Positions 39,228 through 50,100 of a stretch of 64,000 nucleotides of DNA are shown piece after piece; the stretch's first letter is position 1; each line of letters opens with the position of its first letter. This DNA is from Pseudomonas sp. 7P_10.2_Bac1 (lineage in GTDB: Bacteria > Pseudomonadota > Gammaproteobacteria > Pseudomonadales > Pseudomonadaceae), in contig NZ_JANLNV010000075.1 in the NCBI RefSeq assembly GCF_025465935.1, positions 1-64,000 on the forward strand, in the 5' to 3' direction. The position numbers and the translations under genes were made by a program. The notes under the pieces are model-generated. The model searched no databases and had not been told where the DNA came from. It worked only from the letters and a program-made list of their open reading frames with translations.

Positions 39228-40844
39228 TTATCGAGCGAAGCGCTGCACCTGGTTGCGGCCGTTGTTCTTCGCGAAGTACAACGCTTCATCAGCCTGTGAG
39301 GCCATCTTCAGGTTGTCGGAATCACTGTGCAGTTGCACCACGCCAGCGCTGAAAGTGCAGCACAGATCGGTCGGCTGGGCGGGGTACTGGATCTCGCAAA
39401 AGCGCTCACGTATCAGGTTGAGGATCTGGAAGGCTGACTCCAGGTCAGTGTCGGGCATGACAATCGCGAACTCTTCGCCACCATAGCGGCCTATAAAGTC
39501 GGTCTTGCGCAGGCGCTGCTTGAGGTACAACGCCAAGCTTTTGATCACGCGGTCACCCATGGGGTGGCCGTAGCAATCATTGACCCGTTTGAAATGGTCG
39601 AGGTCGAGCATCGCAAAGCTCAAAGGGCGATTTTCGCGGCGGGCGCGGAAGGTGCAGTCTTCGAGCAATTGCAGAATGTGCGTGTGGTTGTACAGGCCGG
39701 TCAGGCTGTCGCGCACCATGCGCGCTTTTAAATGCCGGGCGCGGGCGGCGCGGTTGCGCACCGTGGTAATGAGGTGGCGTGGTTGGATGGGCTTGGTCAG
39801 GAAGTCGTCACCGCCTTCGCTCATGGCATCAAGCTGTTTGTCCATATCGTCTTCGGCCGACAAATAAATGATCGGCACGCTGACATAGCGATCGTTGTGG
39901 CGGATGACCTTGGCCAATTCGGTGCCGACACAGCTGGGCATGTACATGTCGAGGATGATCAGGTCGGGCTGGAAATCCGCCAGTTCAGCCATGGTCTGGA
40001 TCGGATTAGTCAGCGTGCGGGTGATGATCCCCGCCGTGTTGAGCAGGCGTTCGGTGTGCAACGCCTGAGCCCGTGAATCGTCAATGATCAGCACCTTGTA
40101 AGGGTCGTAGTGCGCCACGCAGGTCAGTACCTCGATCTTCTCCATGAGGCTGGAGACTTCAAGGGTGCCGGTCAGAAATGCCTGACCACCGGCACGCACG
40201 GCGGCCAGTCGGGTGGGGGTGTCGGTTTCATGCTGGCTGAAGAACAAGAGTGGCAGTTTCTGTTCAAGCCCGACCTGGACCTCTGCAGCCAACGCCAGGC
40301 CCTGGTTGGGGCCGGCGAAATCCACCTCCATCACGATGGCTGCCGGATGGCGCTCAGCCATGGCCCGATAAAAGGCGGTGGGACTGGAAAGGGCGACGGC
40401 ATGAAGTTCAAAAAACTCCAATTGCGTGGTCAGGCGCTGGGCGCGCTCCAGGTCTTGCAGGAGGATGTAGACCGGCTTGCGCAGTGGCGGCAGCGCAGTG
40501 TGTGCCAGTTGATCACCCTGACGCAGGCCGGTGCGTGACAGACGTTGCATCAGCCGGTTGAGATCACTGATCAGCGGGCTGCTCAGGCGCCCGCGATTAT
40601 CGGCGATCTGTTGCAGCACCTCGTCGGTGGCCTGGGCCAGTTCGCGGTGCTCGGGTTGCTCGAAGCGCTCGGCAAAGCGCTGCAGGCGCCCGTTGGCCTC
40701 GCTGAATTCGGCGAGCCCCGAGGCCGACCATTCCTGAGTCTGCAAGCGCTGCCAGATTTCCAGAATCTGGTGGGCCTGATGCGTAACGCGCTGGGCAAAG
40801 TGGTGCTTCAGGCGTTCGTGGCTGAGGTCTTCTTGCTCGGTCAT
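39228..40844 (-). CDS. gcbA: Two-receiver GGDEF response regulator (diguanylate cyclase)
   Basis: A 538-residue cytoplasmic protein. The N-terminal helical region (about 1-125) resembles a histidine-phosphotransfer-like bundle. A degenerate receiver follows (about 125-245; VMEVDF in place of the usual acidic site). A canonical receiver (about 250-370) has LIIDDSRA, Asp in IILDMYMP and Lys in LTKPI. The C-terminal GGDEF domain has an intact GGEEF and an RKTD product-inhibition site upstream. It should make c-di-GMP. Synteny with PA4843 supports gcbA/adcA, linked to initial attachment and flagellar control in pseudomonads. Confidence 0.85.
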   Translation of the reverse strand: MTEQEDLSHERLKHHFAQRVTHQAHQILEIWQRLQTQEWSASGLAEFSEANGRLQRFAERFEQPEHRELAQATDEVLQQIADNRGRLSSPLISDLNRLMQRLSRTGLRQGDQLAHTALPPLRKPVYILLQDLERAQRLTTQLEFFELHAVALSSPTAFYRAMAERHPAAIVMEVDFAGPNQGLALAAEVQVGLEQKLPLLFFSQHETDTPTRLAAVRAGGQAFLTGTLEVSSLMEKIEVLTCVAHYDPYKVLIIDDSRAQALHTERLLNTAGIITRTLTNPIQTMAELADFQPDLIILDMYMPSCVGTELAKVIRHNDRYVSVPIIYLSAEDDMDKQLDAMSEGGDDFLTKPIQPRHLITTVRNRAARARHLKARMVRDSLTGLYNHTHILQLLEDCTFRARRENRPLSFAMLDLDHFKRVNDCYGHPMGDRVIKSLALYLKQRLRKTDFIGRYGGEEFAIVMPDTDLESAFQILNLIRERFCEIQYPAQPTDLCCTFSAGVVQLHSDSDNLKMASQADEALYFAKNNGRNQVQRFAR

Positions 40845-41134
40845 ATCCTGGCCGCTGGGTTAGGGGCATGCTGGAGTCGAGTGCTGGCTCCATGCTATCA
40901 CTGCGTGTCCGGCTTGAACCTGTCCCACCTTGAAATAAGCTCGCCCACACCGATATTAGCCATTGGCCGCCCCTGCATAGGCGTGGCTTCACGCATGTTT
41001 TATAGTGCCGAAACTCAAGTAAGGCCCGGCGATGGAGCAAGTCAGCTTAGTCGTGATTAAAAATCGTGCAATAAGGCACGATGAGGTAGGGTTGTGGTCG
41101 AACCGTTGAATCAAGCATCTGAAAGGACATAGCC

Positions 41135-42205
41135 ATGCTGGACTGGAAAAAACGAGAGGGCGAGAGCGCCCGCGAGACGGTCAGGGACACTCAAGCCAAG
41201 CCGCGTGGCTATTTCAAAAGCATCCTGCTGAGCCGCTCGATCGCCATGCTGGTGGGTATTTACGTGGTGGTCTGCCTGGCGCTGGGCTGGTACTGGAGCC
41301 GTGAACCCGACTTGTTCCCGGTGCAGAAAAACGCTCAGTTGGCGGCTGAAAAAACCGGCCAGCAAATGGTTCCGGGCTTCACCACCGTTGAAACCCTCAA
41401 GACAGTCGCCGGCACCTTGCTCAACAAGCCGGGCGGCTACTTGTCCAACGACCGCTTCCCGCCGGGTGTGTTGCTGGACAACATCCCGAGTTGGGAATAC
41501 GGCGTGCTGGTGCAGGTACGTGACTTGACCCGTGCCTTGCGCAAAGACTTTGCACGTTCGCAGTCGCAGTCTGCCGAAGACGCCGATCTGGCCAAGGCCG
41601 AGCCGCGTTTCAACTTCGACAACAAGAGCTGGATGCTGCCGTCCAGTGAGTCTGAATACCAGGAAGGGATCAAATCCCTGAGCCGCTATCAGGCGCGCTT
41701 GTCCGATCCAAATCAGAAAAATGCCCTGTTCTATGCCCGTGCCGACAACCTGAACAACTGGTTGGGTGATGTGGGGACGCGTCTGGGCTCGCTGTCGCAG
41801 CGCTTGTCGGCCAGTGTGGGTCGGGTCAAGCTCAACACCACACTGAAAACCGAAAGCCTGGAGCCGGGCCAGGTACCGGTGGTGGATGAAGAAATCGTTG
41901 AAACCCCATGGCTGCAAATCGACAACGTGTTCTATGAAGCCCGTGGTCAGGCCTGGGCGCTGTCGCACCTGCTGCGCGCCATCGAAGTCGATTTTGCCGA
42001 TGTGCTGGCGAAAAAGAACGCCACAGTCAGCGTGCGCCAGATTATTCGTGAGCTGGAGGCCGCTCAAGAGCCGGTCTGGAGCCCGATGATCCTCAACGGT
42101 AGCGGCTTTGGCATTCTGGCCAACCACTCGCTGGTCATGGCCAACTACATCTCGCGGGCGAATGCGGCGGTCATGGACCTTCGTCAATTGCTGTCGCAGG
42201 GCTAA
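41135..42205 (+). CDS. DUF2333 family membrane-anchored protein
   Basis: A 356-residue protein with one N-terminal membrane helix (about 35-53, IAMLVGIYVVVCLALGWYW) and a large, mostly helical part outside the cytoplasm. The family is restricted mainly to gammaproteobacteria and has no known role. The ATG at 41135 follows AAGGA. It is divergent from gcbA; the 290-bp space (40845-41134) must hold both promoters. The NUDIX gene follows 3 bp downstream, so the two are co-transcribed. Confidence 0.88.
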   Translation: MLDWKKREGESARETVRDTQAKPRGYFKSILLSRSIAMLVGIYVVVCLALGWYWSREPDLFPVQKNAQLAAEKTGQQMVPGFTTVETLKTVAGTLLNKPGGYLSNDRFPPGVLLDNIPSWEYGVLVQVRDLTRALRKDFARSQSQSAEDADLAKAEPRFNFDNKSWMLPSSESEYQEGIKSLSRYQARLSDPNQKNALFYARADNLNNWLGDVGTRLGSLSQRLSASVGRVKLNTTLKTESLEPGQVPVVDEEIVETPWLQIDNVFYEARGQAWALSHLLRAIEVDFADVLAKKNATVSVRQIIRELEAAQEPVWSPMILNGSGFGILANHSLVMANYISRANAAVMDLRQLLSQG

Positions 42206-42208
42206 GGG

Positions 42209-42742
42209 ATGGCAATCTCCACTTTAGAGGCTGCGCACCGTGCAGCCTCTGATATCGAACAGGTGGTCTGGGTGGACCGCGACGACCGCGTGCTCGGCGC
42301 TTTGCCGCGCCAGCAATTGCGCGAGCGCAACTTGATCGGGCGTGGCACGTTCATTCTATTGTTCAACTCGGCCGGTGAGTTGTGCGTGCATCAACGCACC
42401 CTCAGCAAGGCGCTGTATCCGGGGTTCTGGGATGTGGCAGCGGGTGGCATGGTCGGCGCGAACGAAACCTACGCGCAGTCCGCCACCCGTGAATTGGCCG
42501 AAGAGCTGGGCGTCAGCGGTATCGAGCTGACGGCGCACGAACGCTTCTACTTTGAGGCTCCGCAAAACCACCTGTGGTGCGGGGTGTTTTCTGGCGTCTG
42601 GGATGGCCCTTTGCAGGTGCAGCCCGAAGAGGTTCAGCAGGCGTTGTTCATGCCGGTGGCCGAGGCCTTGCGCCTGAGTGAACAGCAGCCTTTTTGCCCA
42701 GATTCACTGGATGCGTTGAGGCGTTATCTGGCGCACGCCTGA
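42209..42742 (+). CDS. NUDIX hydrolase
   Basis: A 177-residue hydrolase of nucleoside-diphosphate-linked substrates. The Nudix box is complete: GMVGANE-x7-RELAEELGV (Gx5Ex7REUxEExGU). The N-terminus (EQVVWVDRDDRVLGALPRQQLRE) resembles the YfcD/isopentenyl-diphosphate isomerase-like subgroup; the substrate is not known. It begins 3 bp after the DUF2333 stop. Confidence 0.92.
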   Translation: MAISTLEAAHRAASDIEQVVWVDRDDRVLGALPRQQLRERNLIGRGTFILLFNSAGELCVHQRTLSKALYPGFWDVAAGGMVGANETYAQSATRELAEELGVSGIELTAHERFYFEAPQNHLWCGVFSGVWDGPLQVQPEEVQQALFMPVAEALRLSEQQPFCPDSLDALRRYLAHA

Positions 42743-42745
42743 CAG

Positions 42746-42824
42746 GTGGGGGCGGGCTTGCTCGCGATGCGAACTACGCGGCCAGTAGCCCGAATGACGC
42801 TGATGCCATCGCGAGCAGGCCCGC
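42746..42824. repeat. REPIN, 'GTGGGGGCGGGCTTGCTCGCGATG' class
   Basis: The left arm (42746-42769) and the inverted right arm (42807-42824) share an 18-bp core with one or two differences; the spacer is about 37 nt. It follows the NUDIX stop directly. The same class is present at 52076-52162. Confidence 0.8.
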
Positions 42825-43049
42825 TTGCGCAGAGGTTGCAATGGCAGCAGGAAAAACCTTTAAAAATTGCGCCAATTGGCTATTGGGCCTCAGCGATTTT
42901 GTCGTTACACTGCGCGACCTTTTCAGGCTCAGGTGCTTTTGCGCTTGAGTTGCGCTGCCCCTGCCAGAGTGGGGCTTCGCGGTCGGTACACCTTGGCGCA
43001 AGCGCGTCATGCACCGGCCAATTTTTTGTCCTCCATATGAGGATTGCCG

Positions 43050-43421
43050 GTGGCCAAAAAAGCCGCATCCTTCGCCGCCCTGGGTGGCCTGGTATTTTCC
43101 ACCGACGCAGGTCGTCACTGTCCAGACTGTCGTCAGCCAGTGGACGCCTGTACCTGCAAACAAACCCTGATCCCTGCCGGTGATGGCATTGCTCGCGTGC
43201 GCCGCGAAAGCAAAGGCCGTGGCGGCAAGACGGTGACGACCATCACGGGCGTGCCGTTAGCCGAAGACGCACTCAAGGAACTGGCCACCACGTTGAAAAA
43301 ACGCTGTGGCACAGGTGGAGCGTTGAAAGACGGCGTCATCGAGATCCAGGGCGACCACGTTGAGCTGTTACTGGCTGAACTGGTCAAGCACGGTTTCAAA
43401 GCCAAGAAGTCCGGCGGCTAG
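43050..43421 (+). CDS. yciH: SUI1/eIF1-like translation factor YciH
   Basis: A 123-residue protein of the bacterial SUI1 family, related to eukaryotic eIF1, which binds the 30S subunit and may inspect initiation codons. The N-terminal Cys cluster HCPDCRQ...CTCKQ could bind zinc. The SUI1 core is GGKTVTTITGVPL...KKRCGTGGALKDG. The start is GTG 43050 (MAKKAASFAALGG) behind an AGGA at suitable spacing. Position matches PA4840, before speA. Confidence 0.93.
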   Translation: MAKKAASFAALGGLVFSTDAGRHCPDCRQPVDACTCKQTLIPAGDGIARVRRESKGRGGKTVTTITGVPLAEDALKELATTLKKRCGTGGALKDGVIEIQGDHVELLLAELVKHGFKAKKSGG

Positions 43422-43425
43422 CAGC

Positions 43426-43503
43426 CTCTGTCAAAACCACCGTTGAGTTGTCTTGCCGCCTCCAAGGGCCGGGCAAGTGCTGCTCGCCATGGTTTTCACA
43501 GAG
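43426..43503. ncRNA. Nested inverted repeat / structured element between yciH and speA
   Basis: Outer arms CTCTGTCAAAACCA (43426-43439) and TGGTTTTCACAGAG (43490-43503) pair with one mismatch. Inside lies a second stem, CTTGCC (43452-43457) with GGCAAG (43472-43477). Transcribed, it would fold into a long two-level hairpin starting 4 nt after the yciH stop. No T tract follows, so it is not a plain terminator. Its ends (CTCTGT/ACAGAG) resemble the outermost bases of the 143-bp repeat. It could be a regulatory RNA structure or a small mobile palindrome. Confidence 0.45.
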
Positions 43504-43636
43504 CCTGTTATTGCGGGTTTCTAAACTCGGCGCTGTTGTCAGGGTCTACCCTGAGCAGACTAATCGTCATTTTTACTCATTAGACTGCGCCGACCTGGTC
43601 ACAGGTTTGGCTACTTGACTTATATAGGGGACTTCG

Positions 43637-45550
43637 ATGTCCGTACGACGCACACGCAAAGACGATGGCAGCCAATGGACAGTTGCGGACAGCCGCAGTG
43701 TTTACGGGATTCGCCATTGGGGGGCCGGGTATTTCGCGATCAATGAAGCCGGTCGCGTAGAAGTCCGTCCGAACGGCCCGAACAGCTCGCCCATCGATCT
43801 GTACGAGCAAGTCGACGAACTGCGCCAAAGTGGCTTGTCCTTGCCATTGCTGGTGCGTTTTCCAGATATTTTGCAGGACCGTGTACGCCAACTGACCGGT
43901 GCTTTTGATGCCAACATCGAGCGCCTGGAGTACCAGAGCCAGTACACCGCGTTGTACCCGATCAAGGTGAACCAGCAAGAAGCCGTGATCGAAAACATCA
44001 TCGCCACGCAGAACGTGTCGATTGGCCTTGAAGCCGGCTCCAAGCCCGAGCTGCTGGCCGTGCTGGCGCTGGCCCCCAAAGGCGGCACCATCGTCTGCAA
44101 CGGTTACAAGGACCGTGAATTCATTCGCCTGGCCTTGATGGGCCAGAAGCTCGGTCACAACGTGTTCATCGTGATCGAGAAAGAGTCCGAAGTAGACCTG
44201 GTGATCGAAGAAGCGGCCTCGCTCAAGGTCAAGCCACAGGTTGGCCTGCGCGTGCGCCTGTCGTCGCTGGCGTCGAGCAAATGGGCTGACACCGGGGGTG
44301 AGAAATCCAAGTTCGGCTTGTCGGCGGCGCAGCTGCTGTCGGTTGTGGAGCGCTTCCGTGGCGCCGGCCTGGACCAGGGCATTCGCCTGCTGCACTTCCA
44401 CATGGGCTCGCAGATCGCCAACCTGGCGGACTACCAGCACGGCTTCAAAGAAGCGATTCGCTACTACGGCGAACTGCGCAACCTCGGCCTGCCGGTCGAC
44501 CACATCGACGTGGGCGGCGGTCTGGGCGTTGACTACGACGGCACACACTCGCGCAACGCCAGTTCGATCAACTACGACATGGACGATTACGCCGGTGTCG
44601 TGGTCGGCATGCTCAAAGAGTTCTGCGACGCACAAGGCCTGCCGCACCCGCACATTTTCTCTGAAAGCGGCCGTTCCCTGACCGCACACCACGCCATGCT
44701 GGTGGTGCAAGTGACCGACGTCGAGAAGCACAACGACGACGTGCCAGAGATCGAAAACAAAGAAAGCCTGCCCGAGACTGTGCAGTGGCTGGTGGATCTG
44801 CTGGGCCCGACCGACATCGAGATGGTCACCGAAACCTACTGGCGCGCGACGCACTACATGAGCGACGTGGCGGCCCAGTACGCCGATGGCAAAATCAGCC
44901 TGTCGGAAAAAGCCCTGGCCGAACAGTGCTACTTCGCCGTGTGCCGTCGCCTGCACAACTCCTTGAAAGCGCGTCAGCGTTCGCACCGCCAGGTGCTGGA
45001 CGAACTCAACGACAAACTGGCCGACAAGTACATCTGCAACTTCTCGGTCTTCCAGAGCCTGCCGGACACCTGGGCGATTGGCCAAGTGCTGCCGATCCTG
45101 CCGCTGCATCGTCTTGACGAAGAGCCGCTGCGCCGCGCTGTGCTGCAAGACCTGACCTGCGACTCCGACGGCAAGATCAAGCAATACGTCGACGAGCAGA
45201 GCATCGAAACCAGCCTGCCGGTACACGCGCTCAACGAAGGCGAAGATTACCTGCTGGGTATCTTCCTGGTGGGTGCTTATCAGGAAATCCTGGGTGACAT
45301 GCACAACCTGTTCGGTGACACCGACTCGGTGAACATCTACCAGAAAGCCGATGGCAGCGTGTACCACGCCGGTATCGAGACCCACGACACCATCGAAGAC
45401 ATGCTGCGCTACGTACACTTGTCGCCCGAGGAGTTGATGACTCACTACCGTGACAAAGTGGCCAGCGCCAAGATCAGCGCCAAAGAGCGTACCCAGTTCC
45501 TCGACGCCTTGCGCCTGGGGCTGACGCGTTCGTCTTACTTGTCCTCATAA
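43637..45550 (+). CDS. speA: Biosynthetic arginine decarboxylase SpeA
   Basis: A 637-residue PLP enzyme that decarboxylates arginine to agmatine, the first step to putrescine. [10 protein letters not shown] holds the PLP-binding Lys, and [10 protein letters not shown] and [14 protein letters not shown] are fold-type III signatures. The C-terminal [12 protein letters not shown] segment is also typical. Length equals the family norm. Position after yciH and before the MATE gene matches PA4839. Its 215-bp leader includes the nested hairpin at 43426-43503. Confidence 0.97.
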   Translation: MSVRRTRKDDGSQWTVADSRSVYGIRHWGAGYFAINEAGRVEVRPNGPNSSPIDLYEQVDELRQSGLSLPLLVRFPDILQDRVRQLTGAFDANIERLEYQSQYTALYPIKVNQQEAVIENIIATQNVSIGLEAGSKPELLAVLALAPKGGTIVCNGYKDREFIRLALMGQKLGHNVFIVIEKESEVDLVIEEAASLKVKPQVGLRVRLSSLASSKWADTGGEKSKFGLSAAQLLSVVERFRGAGLDQGIRLLHFHMGSQIANLADYQHGFKEAIRYYGELRNLGLPVDHIDVGGGLGVDYDGTHSRNASSINYDMDDYAGVVVGMLKEFCDAQGLPHPHIFSESGRSLTAHHAMLVVQVTDVEKHNDDVPEIENKESLPETVQWLVDLLGPTDIEMVTETYWRATHYMSDVAAQYADGKISLSEKALAEQCYFAVCRRLHNSLKARQRSHRQVLDELNDKLADKYICNFSVFQSLPDTWAIGQVLPILPLHRLDEEPLRRAVLQDLTCDSDGKIKQYVDEQSIETSLPVHALNEGEDYLLGIFLVGAYQEILGDMHNLFGDTDSVNIYQKADGSVYHAGIETHDTIEDMLRYVHLSPEELMTHYRDKVASAKISAKERTQFLDALRLGLTRSSYLSS

Positions 45551-45565
45551 GACTCAACTGACCTG

Positions 45566-45630
45566 CAGGAGCGATCTTGTCTCGCGATCTTTTGACCCTT
45601 TAAAAGATCGCGAGGCAAGCTCGCTCCTAC
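45566..45630. repeat. REPIN between convergent speA and the MATE gene
   Basis: Arms 45566-45593 and 45602-45630 are inverted repeats of the GTAGGAGCGAGC/AAAAGATCGCGAG class, separated by 8 nt. It lies between two convergent stops and can form a strong hairpin in either transcript, so it may act as a bidirectional terminator. Confidence 0.85.
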
Positions 45631-45634
45631 AGGG

Positions 45635-46963
45635 TTATGGGGTAAACCAGCGGATTCGCGTGGCGTATAGCCCCAAAATCGCGCTGCGCAGCACCATAAA
45701 CAGCAAGAAACTTATCCACAGCCCGTGGTTGCCGTAACCATGCAAGGCCCAGGCGACGGGAAAGGCGATGACTACGCTCACCAGCATTGCATTGCGCATT
45801 TCCAGGGCGCGGGTGGCGCCGATAAACAAACCGTCCAGCAAGTAGCTCCACACCGCAATCAGCGGCAGCACGGCCAGGTACGGCAAGTACTGGAAGGCTG
45901 TTTCGCGCACGCTTGGGATGTCGGTCTGCATCTCGACAAACAGATGCCCGCCGAACAGAAACAGCAACGCAAACAGCGCGCTGGCCAGTAACGACCAACC
46001 ACACGCCACCACCATCGAGCGACGCAAAGCCGTTCGATCACGGGCGCCGATGGCATGCCCGCACAACGCTTCGACCGCGTGGGCCAGACCGTCCAGCGCG
46101 TGGGCTGTCAGCAGCAGACCATTGAGCAGCAGCGCGTTTGCCGCCACGGTGGCATCGCCCAAACGCGCACCTTGCACGGTGATAGCAAAAAATACCGATT
46201 GCAGCAGCAGGCTGCGGATAAAAATATCGCGGTTAACCCCCAGCAGCGGTTTCCAGTTGTGCCACACGCGCAGCGCGGCCCAGGCCATCTTGCCCGGATA
46301 CGCCCGCAATGCGCCGCGTGTCAGCCACAAACCGAGCAGGGCGCCGCTCCACTCGGCAATCACCGAGGCCCGCGCGGAGCCGACCACGCCCCAGTCCAGA
46401 CCGAGGACAAACCACAGGTTGAGGGCGATGTTCATCAGGTTGGTAGTGAGCAAAATCGCCAGCGGTGCCCGCGCGTTTTGTGCGCCCAGAAACCAGCCCA
46501 CCAGCGCATAACTGGCCAGGGAGGCGGGCAGGCCAAACAGACGGTTGTGGAAGAACGCCAGCGTCATGTCATGCAGCTCGGCAGAAGGCTGCATGACACT
46601 CAGCGCCACGCCGCTGAACGGGATCGCAATGACAGCCAGAAACAATGAAAGCCCGAGCGCCAACAGTAATCCTTGCAGCAGGATTTGCCGCAGCGCTGCG
46701 CCATCGTTACGCCCGGCGGCTTGTGCGGAAAAGCCCGTGGTGCCCATGCGCAGAAAGCCCATCATCCAGGCCAGGTAGATATACAGGCTGGCGCCGACCG
46801 CCACCGCGCCCAATTGATGAGCGTGGGGCAAATGACCGATCACGGTGCTGTCGACCAGCGCCACCAACGGCACGGAAATATTCGACAAAATCATCGGCGC
46901 AGCCAGCGCCCACACCCGGCGATGGGTCGGGCGGTCGCGCCAGTCGGCTAACAGAAAAGACAT
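45635..46963 (-). CDS. MATE family efflux transporter (DinF-like)
   Basis: A 442-residue inner-membrane antiporter with about 12 hydrophobic helices in two related halves. The first MatE repeat begins RVWALAAPMILSNISVPLVA and includes DSTVIGHL; the second begins near VNRDIFIRSLLLQ. MATE proteins export cationic compounds using H+ or Na+; the substrate is not predictable here. The ATG at 46963 follows AAGGAG. Corresponds in position to PA4838. Confidence 0.92.
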   Translation of the reverse strand: MSFLLADWRDRPTHRRVWALAAPMILSNISVPLVALVDSTVIGHLPHAHQLGAVAVGASLYIYLAWMMGFLRMGTTGFSAQAAGRNDGAALRQILLQGLLLALGLSLFLAVIAIPFSGVALSVMQPSAELHDMTLAFFHNRLFGLPASLASYALVGWFLGAQNARAPLAILLTTNLMNIALNLWFVLGLDWGVVGSARASVIAEWSGALLGLWLTRGALRAYPGKMAWAALRVWHNWKPLLGVNRDIFIRSLLLQSVFFAITVQGARLGDATVAANALLLNGLLLTAHALDGLAHAVEALCGHAIGARDRTALRRSMVVACGWSLLASALFALLFLFGGHLFVEMQTDIPSVRETAFQYLPYLAVLPLIAVWSYLLDGLFIGATRALEMRNAMLVSVVIAFPVAWALHGYGNHGLWISFLLFMVLRSAILGLYATRIRWFTP

Positions 46964-47169
46964 GCAGGCTCCTTTGGGGACCGGCATTGTAACGGAAGCA
47001 GCCTTCACCCTCCTTGCGCCTTGCCAAAACCTGTAGTCGCAGCCTCATTATTTGGTAGCGACTAAAGGAACTATGCCCTAGGAAAATGGTCCTTTACGAC
47101 CAGCGCGTCTGCCGTTAACGCCACGCTGTTATATAGTTGCCCCTTCACTGCCACAACAATGAGTACACC

Positions 47170-50100
47170 ATGCTTAACAAAGGACTGTTCCTGGCCTGCG
47201 CGCTGGCGCTGCTGAGTGCTTGTGATTCCTCTTCGTCCTCCAAGCCCGAGACGCCCAAGCCGGCCGCCGCCACCCAGGCCGCCAAGCCAGTGCAAGACCC
47301 CAAGGTGCTGGCTGAGCGCTATGCCGGTCGTGAGTTGAACGTGGTGGATGTCTCTGAAGTGCAGTTGGACGGTGCCAGCACTTTGTCGGTGAGTTTCTCG
47401 GTGCCGCTGGACCCCAAGCAAAATTTCGCTGAAAAACTGCACCTGGTCGATGCCAAGACCGGCAAGGTCGATGGCGCCTGGGAGCTGTCCGATAACCTGA
47501 TGGAACTGCACCTGCGCCATCTGGAACCGCAACGCAAATTGATCCTGACCGTCGACCCTGGCCTGCGTGCCGTCACCGACGCAACCCTGGCTGGCGAGTT
47601 CGTCAGCCGTCTGGAAACCCGTGACCTGCAGCCGACCGTTGGTTTTGCCAGCCGGGGTAGCTTGCTGCCCACGCGTCTGGCCGAAGGCTTGCCGGTTATC
47701 GCGTTGAACGTCGATAAGGTTGACGTGGAGTTCTTTCGGATCAAGCCCGAATCCTTGCCGGCTTTTCTGAGCCAATGGGGCGCCAGCAGCAGCCTGCAAA
47801 GCTACGAGTCCAAAGAGCTGTTGAGTATGGCCGAACTGGTCTATGGCGGGCGCTTTGACCTGAACCCGGCACGCAACACCCGTGAAACCGTGATTTTGCC
47901 CACCTCGGGAATCAAACCGTTGCAGCAGCCGGGCGTGTACCTGGCGGTGATGACCGCGTCAGGCAGCTACAACTATTCGACCCCGGCCACTTTATTCACC
48001 CTCAGTGACATCGGCCTTTCCGTACACCGTTATCAGAAGCGCCTGGATGTGTTCACCCAAGCGTTGGAGGGCGGCAGTGCCTTGGCCAACGTCGAGCTAC
48101 AGGTGCTCGACGGTAAAGGCAAAATGCTGGTCCAGGGTAAAACCGATAAAGAGGGCCACGCCGAACTGGCCTTGCCGCCCAAGGCTGATGTGTTGGTAGC
48201 ACGCCAGGGCGATCAGACCAGCTTGTTGCGTTTGAACACTGCTGCGCTGGATTTGGCCGAGTTCGACATCGGTGGCCCGCAAGCGCACCCGTTGCAATTC
48301 TTTGTGTTCGGCCCGCGTGACCTGTACCGCCCGGGCGAAACCGTGCTGCTCAATGCCTTGCTGCGTGATCGCGACGGCAAGCCGGTCAAGCCGCAGCCGG
48401 TCAGCGTAGAAGTGCGCCGCCCGGACGATCAAGTCAGCCGCAAAATTGTCTGGGAGCCGGATGCTTCGGGCTTCTATCAGTACGCCCTGCCATTGGCGAG
48501 CGAAGCCCCCACCGGTCGCTGGCAGTTAGTCTTCGACCTGGGTGACGGCAAGCCGCAGTTGTATGAGTTTTCGGTTGAAGACTTTTTACCCGAGCGCATG
48601 GCGCTCGAACTCAAAGGCAGTGACAAGCCGCTGCGTCCGGACCAAACCGCCGAGATTCAGGTCAATGGTCGTTACCTGTATGGCGCCCCGGCGGCGGGTA
48701 ATCGCTTGAGCGGTCAGGTCTATGTGCGCCCGTTGCGTGAGGCCGTGAGTGCCTTGCCGGGCTACCAGTTCGGTTCCGTTACCGAGCCGGAATTGACCCA
48801 GGACCTGGAACTGGACGAGAGCGTGCTCAACGCCAATGGCAAAGAAACACTCAGCATTGAGAGCCAGTGGAGCGAAGCCCGGTCGCCGCTGCAATTGATC
48901 GTGCAGGCCAGCTTGCAGGAATCGGGCGGTCGCCCGATTACCCGGCGTCTGGTGCAACCGGTATGGCCTGCTGACCGCTTGCCCGGTGTGCGCGGGCTGT
49001 TCAACGGCACTGAAACCGACGGCGATGCGCCGGCCGAATTCGAACTGCTGGTGGCGGACAATCAGGGCCACAAACTGGCGGCGCAAAACCTCAAGGTTCG
49101 CCTGGTACGTGAGCGCCGCGACTACTACTGGAACTACTCGGACAGCGACGGCTGGAGCTATCACTACAACGAGAAGTTTCTGAACCTCAACGAAGAAACG
49201 GTCAACGTCAAGGCCGGAGAAACCGCCAAGGTCAGCTTCCCGGTGGAGTGGGGCCCTTACCGCGTTGAAGTCGAAGACCCGCAAACCGGGTTGGTCAGCA
49301 GCCTGCGTTTCTGGGCCGGTTATCGTGCGCAGGACAACGCCGAGGGTGGCGCTGTGCGACCGGACCAGGTCAAGTTGGCGCTGGACAAGGCGGCGTATAA
49401 AGACGGCGATACCGCCAAAGTCACGGTCACACCCCCCGCAGCGGGCAAAGGCTACTTGTTGGTCGAAGGCAGCGACGGCCCATTGTGGTGGGAAGAAATT
49501 GAAGTCCCGGCAGAAGGTAAAACCTTCGATTTCAAACTTGACCCGAACTGGGCGCGACACGATCTGTATGTCAGCGCGCTGGTGATTCGTCCCGGCGAGC
49601 GCAAAACCAATATCACGCCAAAACGTGCGGTCGGCGTGCTGCACCTGCCGCTGGATCGCACCCAGCGCAAGCTGGCCCTGACCCTTGATGCGCCTGAAAA
49701 AATGCGCCCCAAGCAGCCGCTGACGGTGAAGGTCACGGCTAAAAACGCCGACGGCAGCATTCCCCAGCAGGCTCACGTCTTGCTGGCAGCGGTGGACGTC
49801 GGGGTGCTGAATATCACTGACTATGCGACCCCGGACCCATACGCCAGCCTGTTTGGGCGCAAGGCCTACGGCGCTGATCAGTTGGATATCTACGGGCAAT
49901 TGATCGAGGGCGGGCAGGGCCGCCTGGCCAGCCTGGCATTCGGTGGTGACGCGGCCTTGGCAAAAGGCGGTAAACGCCCGGCCACCAGCGTCAACATCGT
50001 CGCGCTGCAAAGTGCGCCGGTCACCTTGAATGAGCAGGGCCAAGGTGAAATCAGCGTCAACATTCCGGACTTCAACGGCGAACTGCGCTTGATGGCGCAA

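Noticed and set aside
43580..45445. A 621-codon open frame antisense to speA.
   Set aside because: It mirrors the third-position GC bias of speA, which is unmistakable; no start signal or domain supports the antisense frame.
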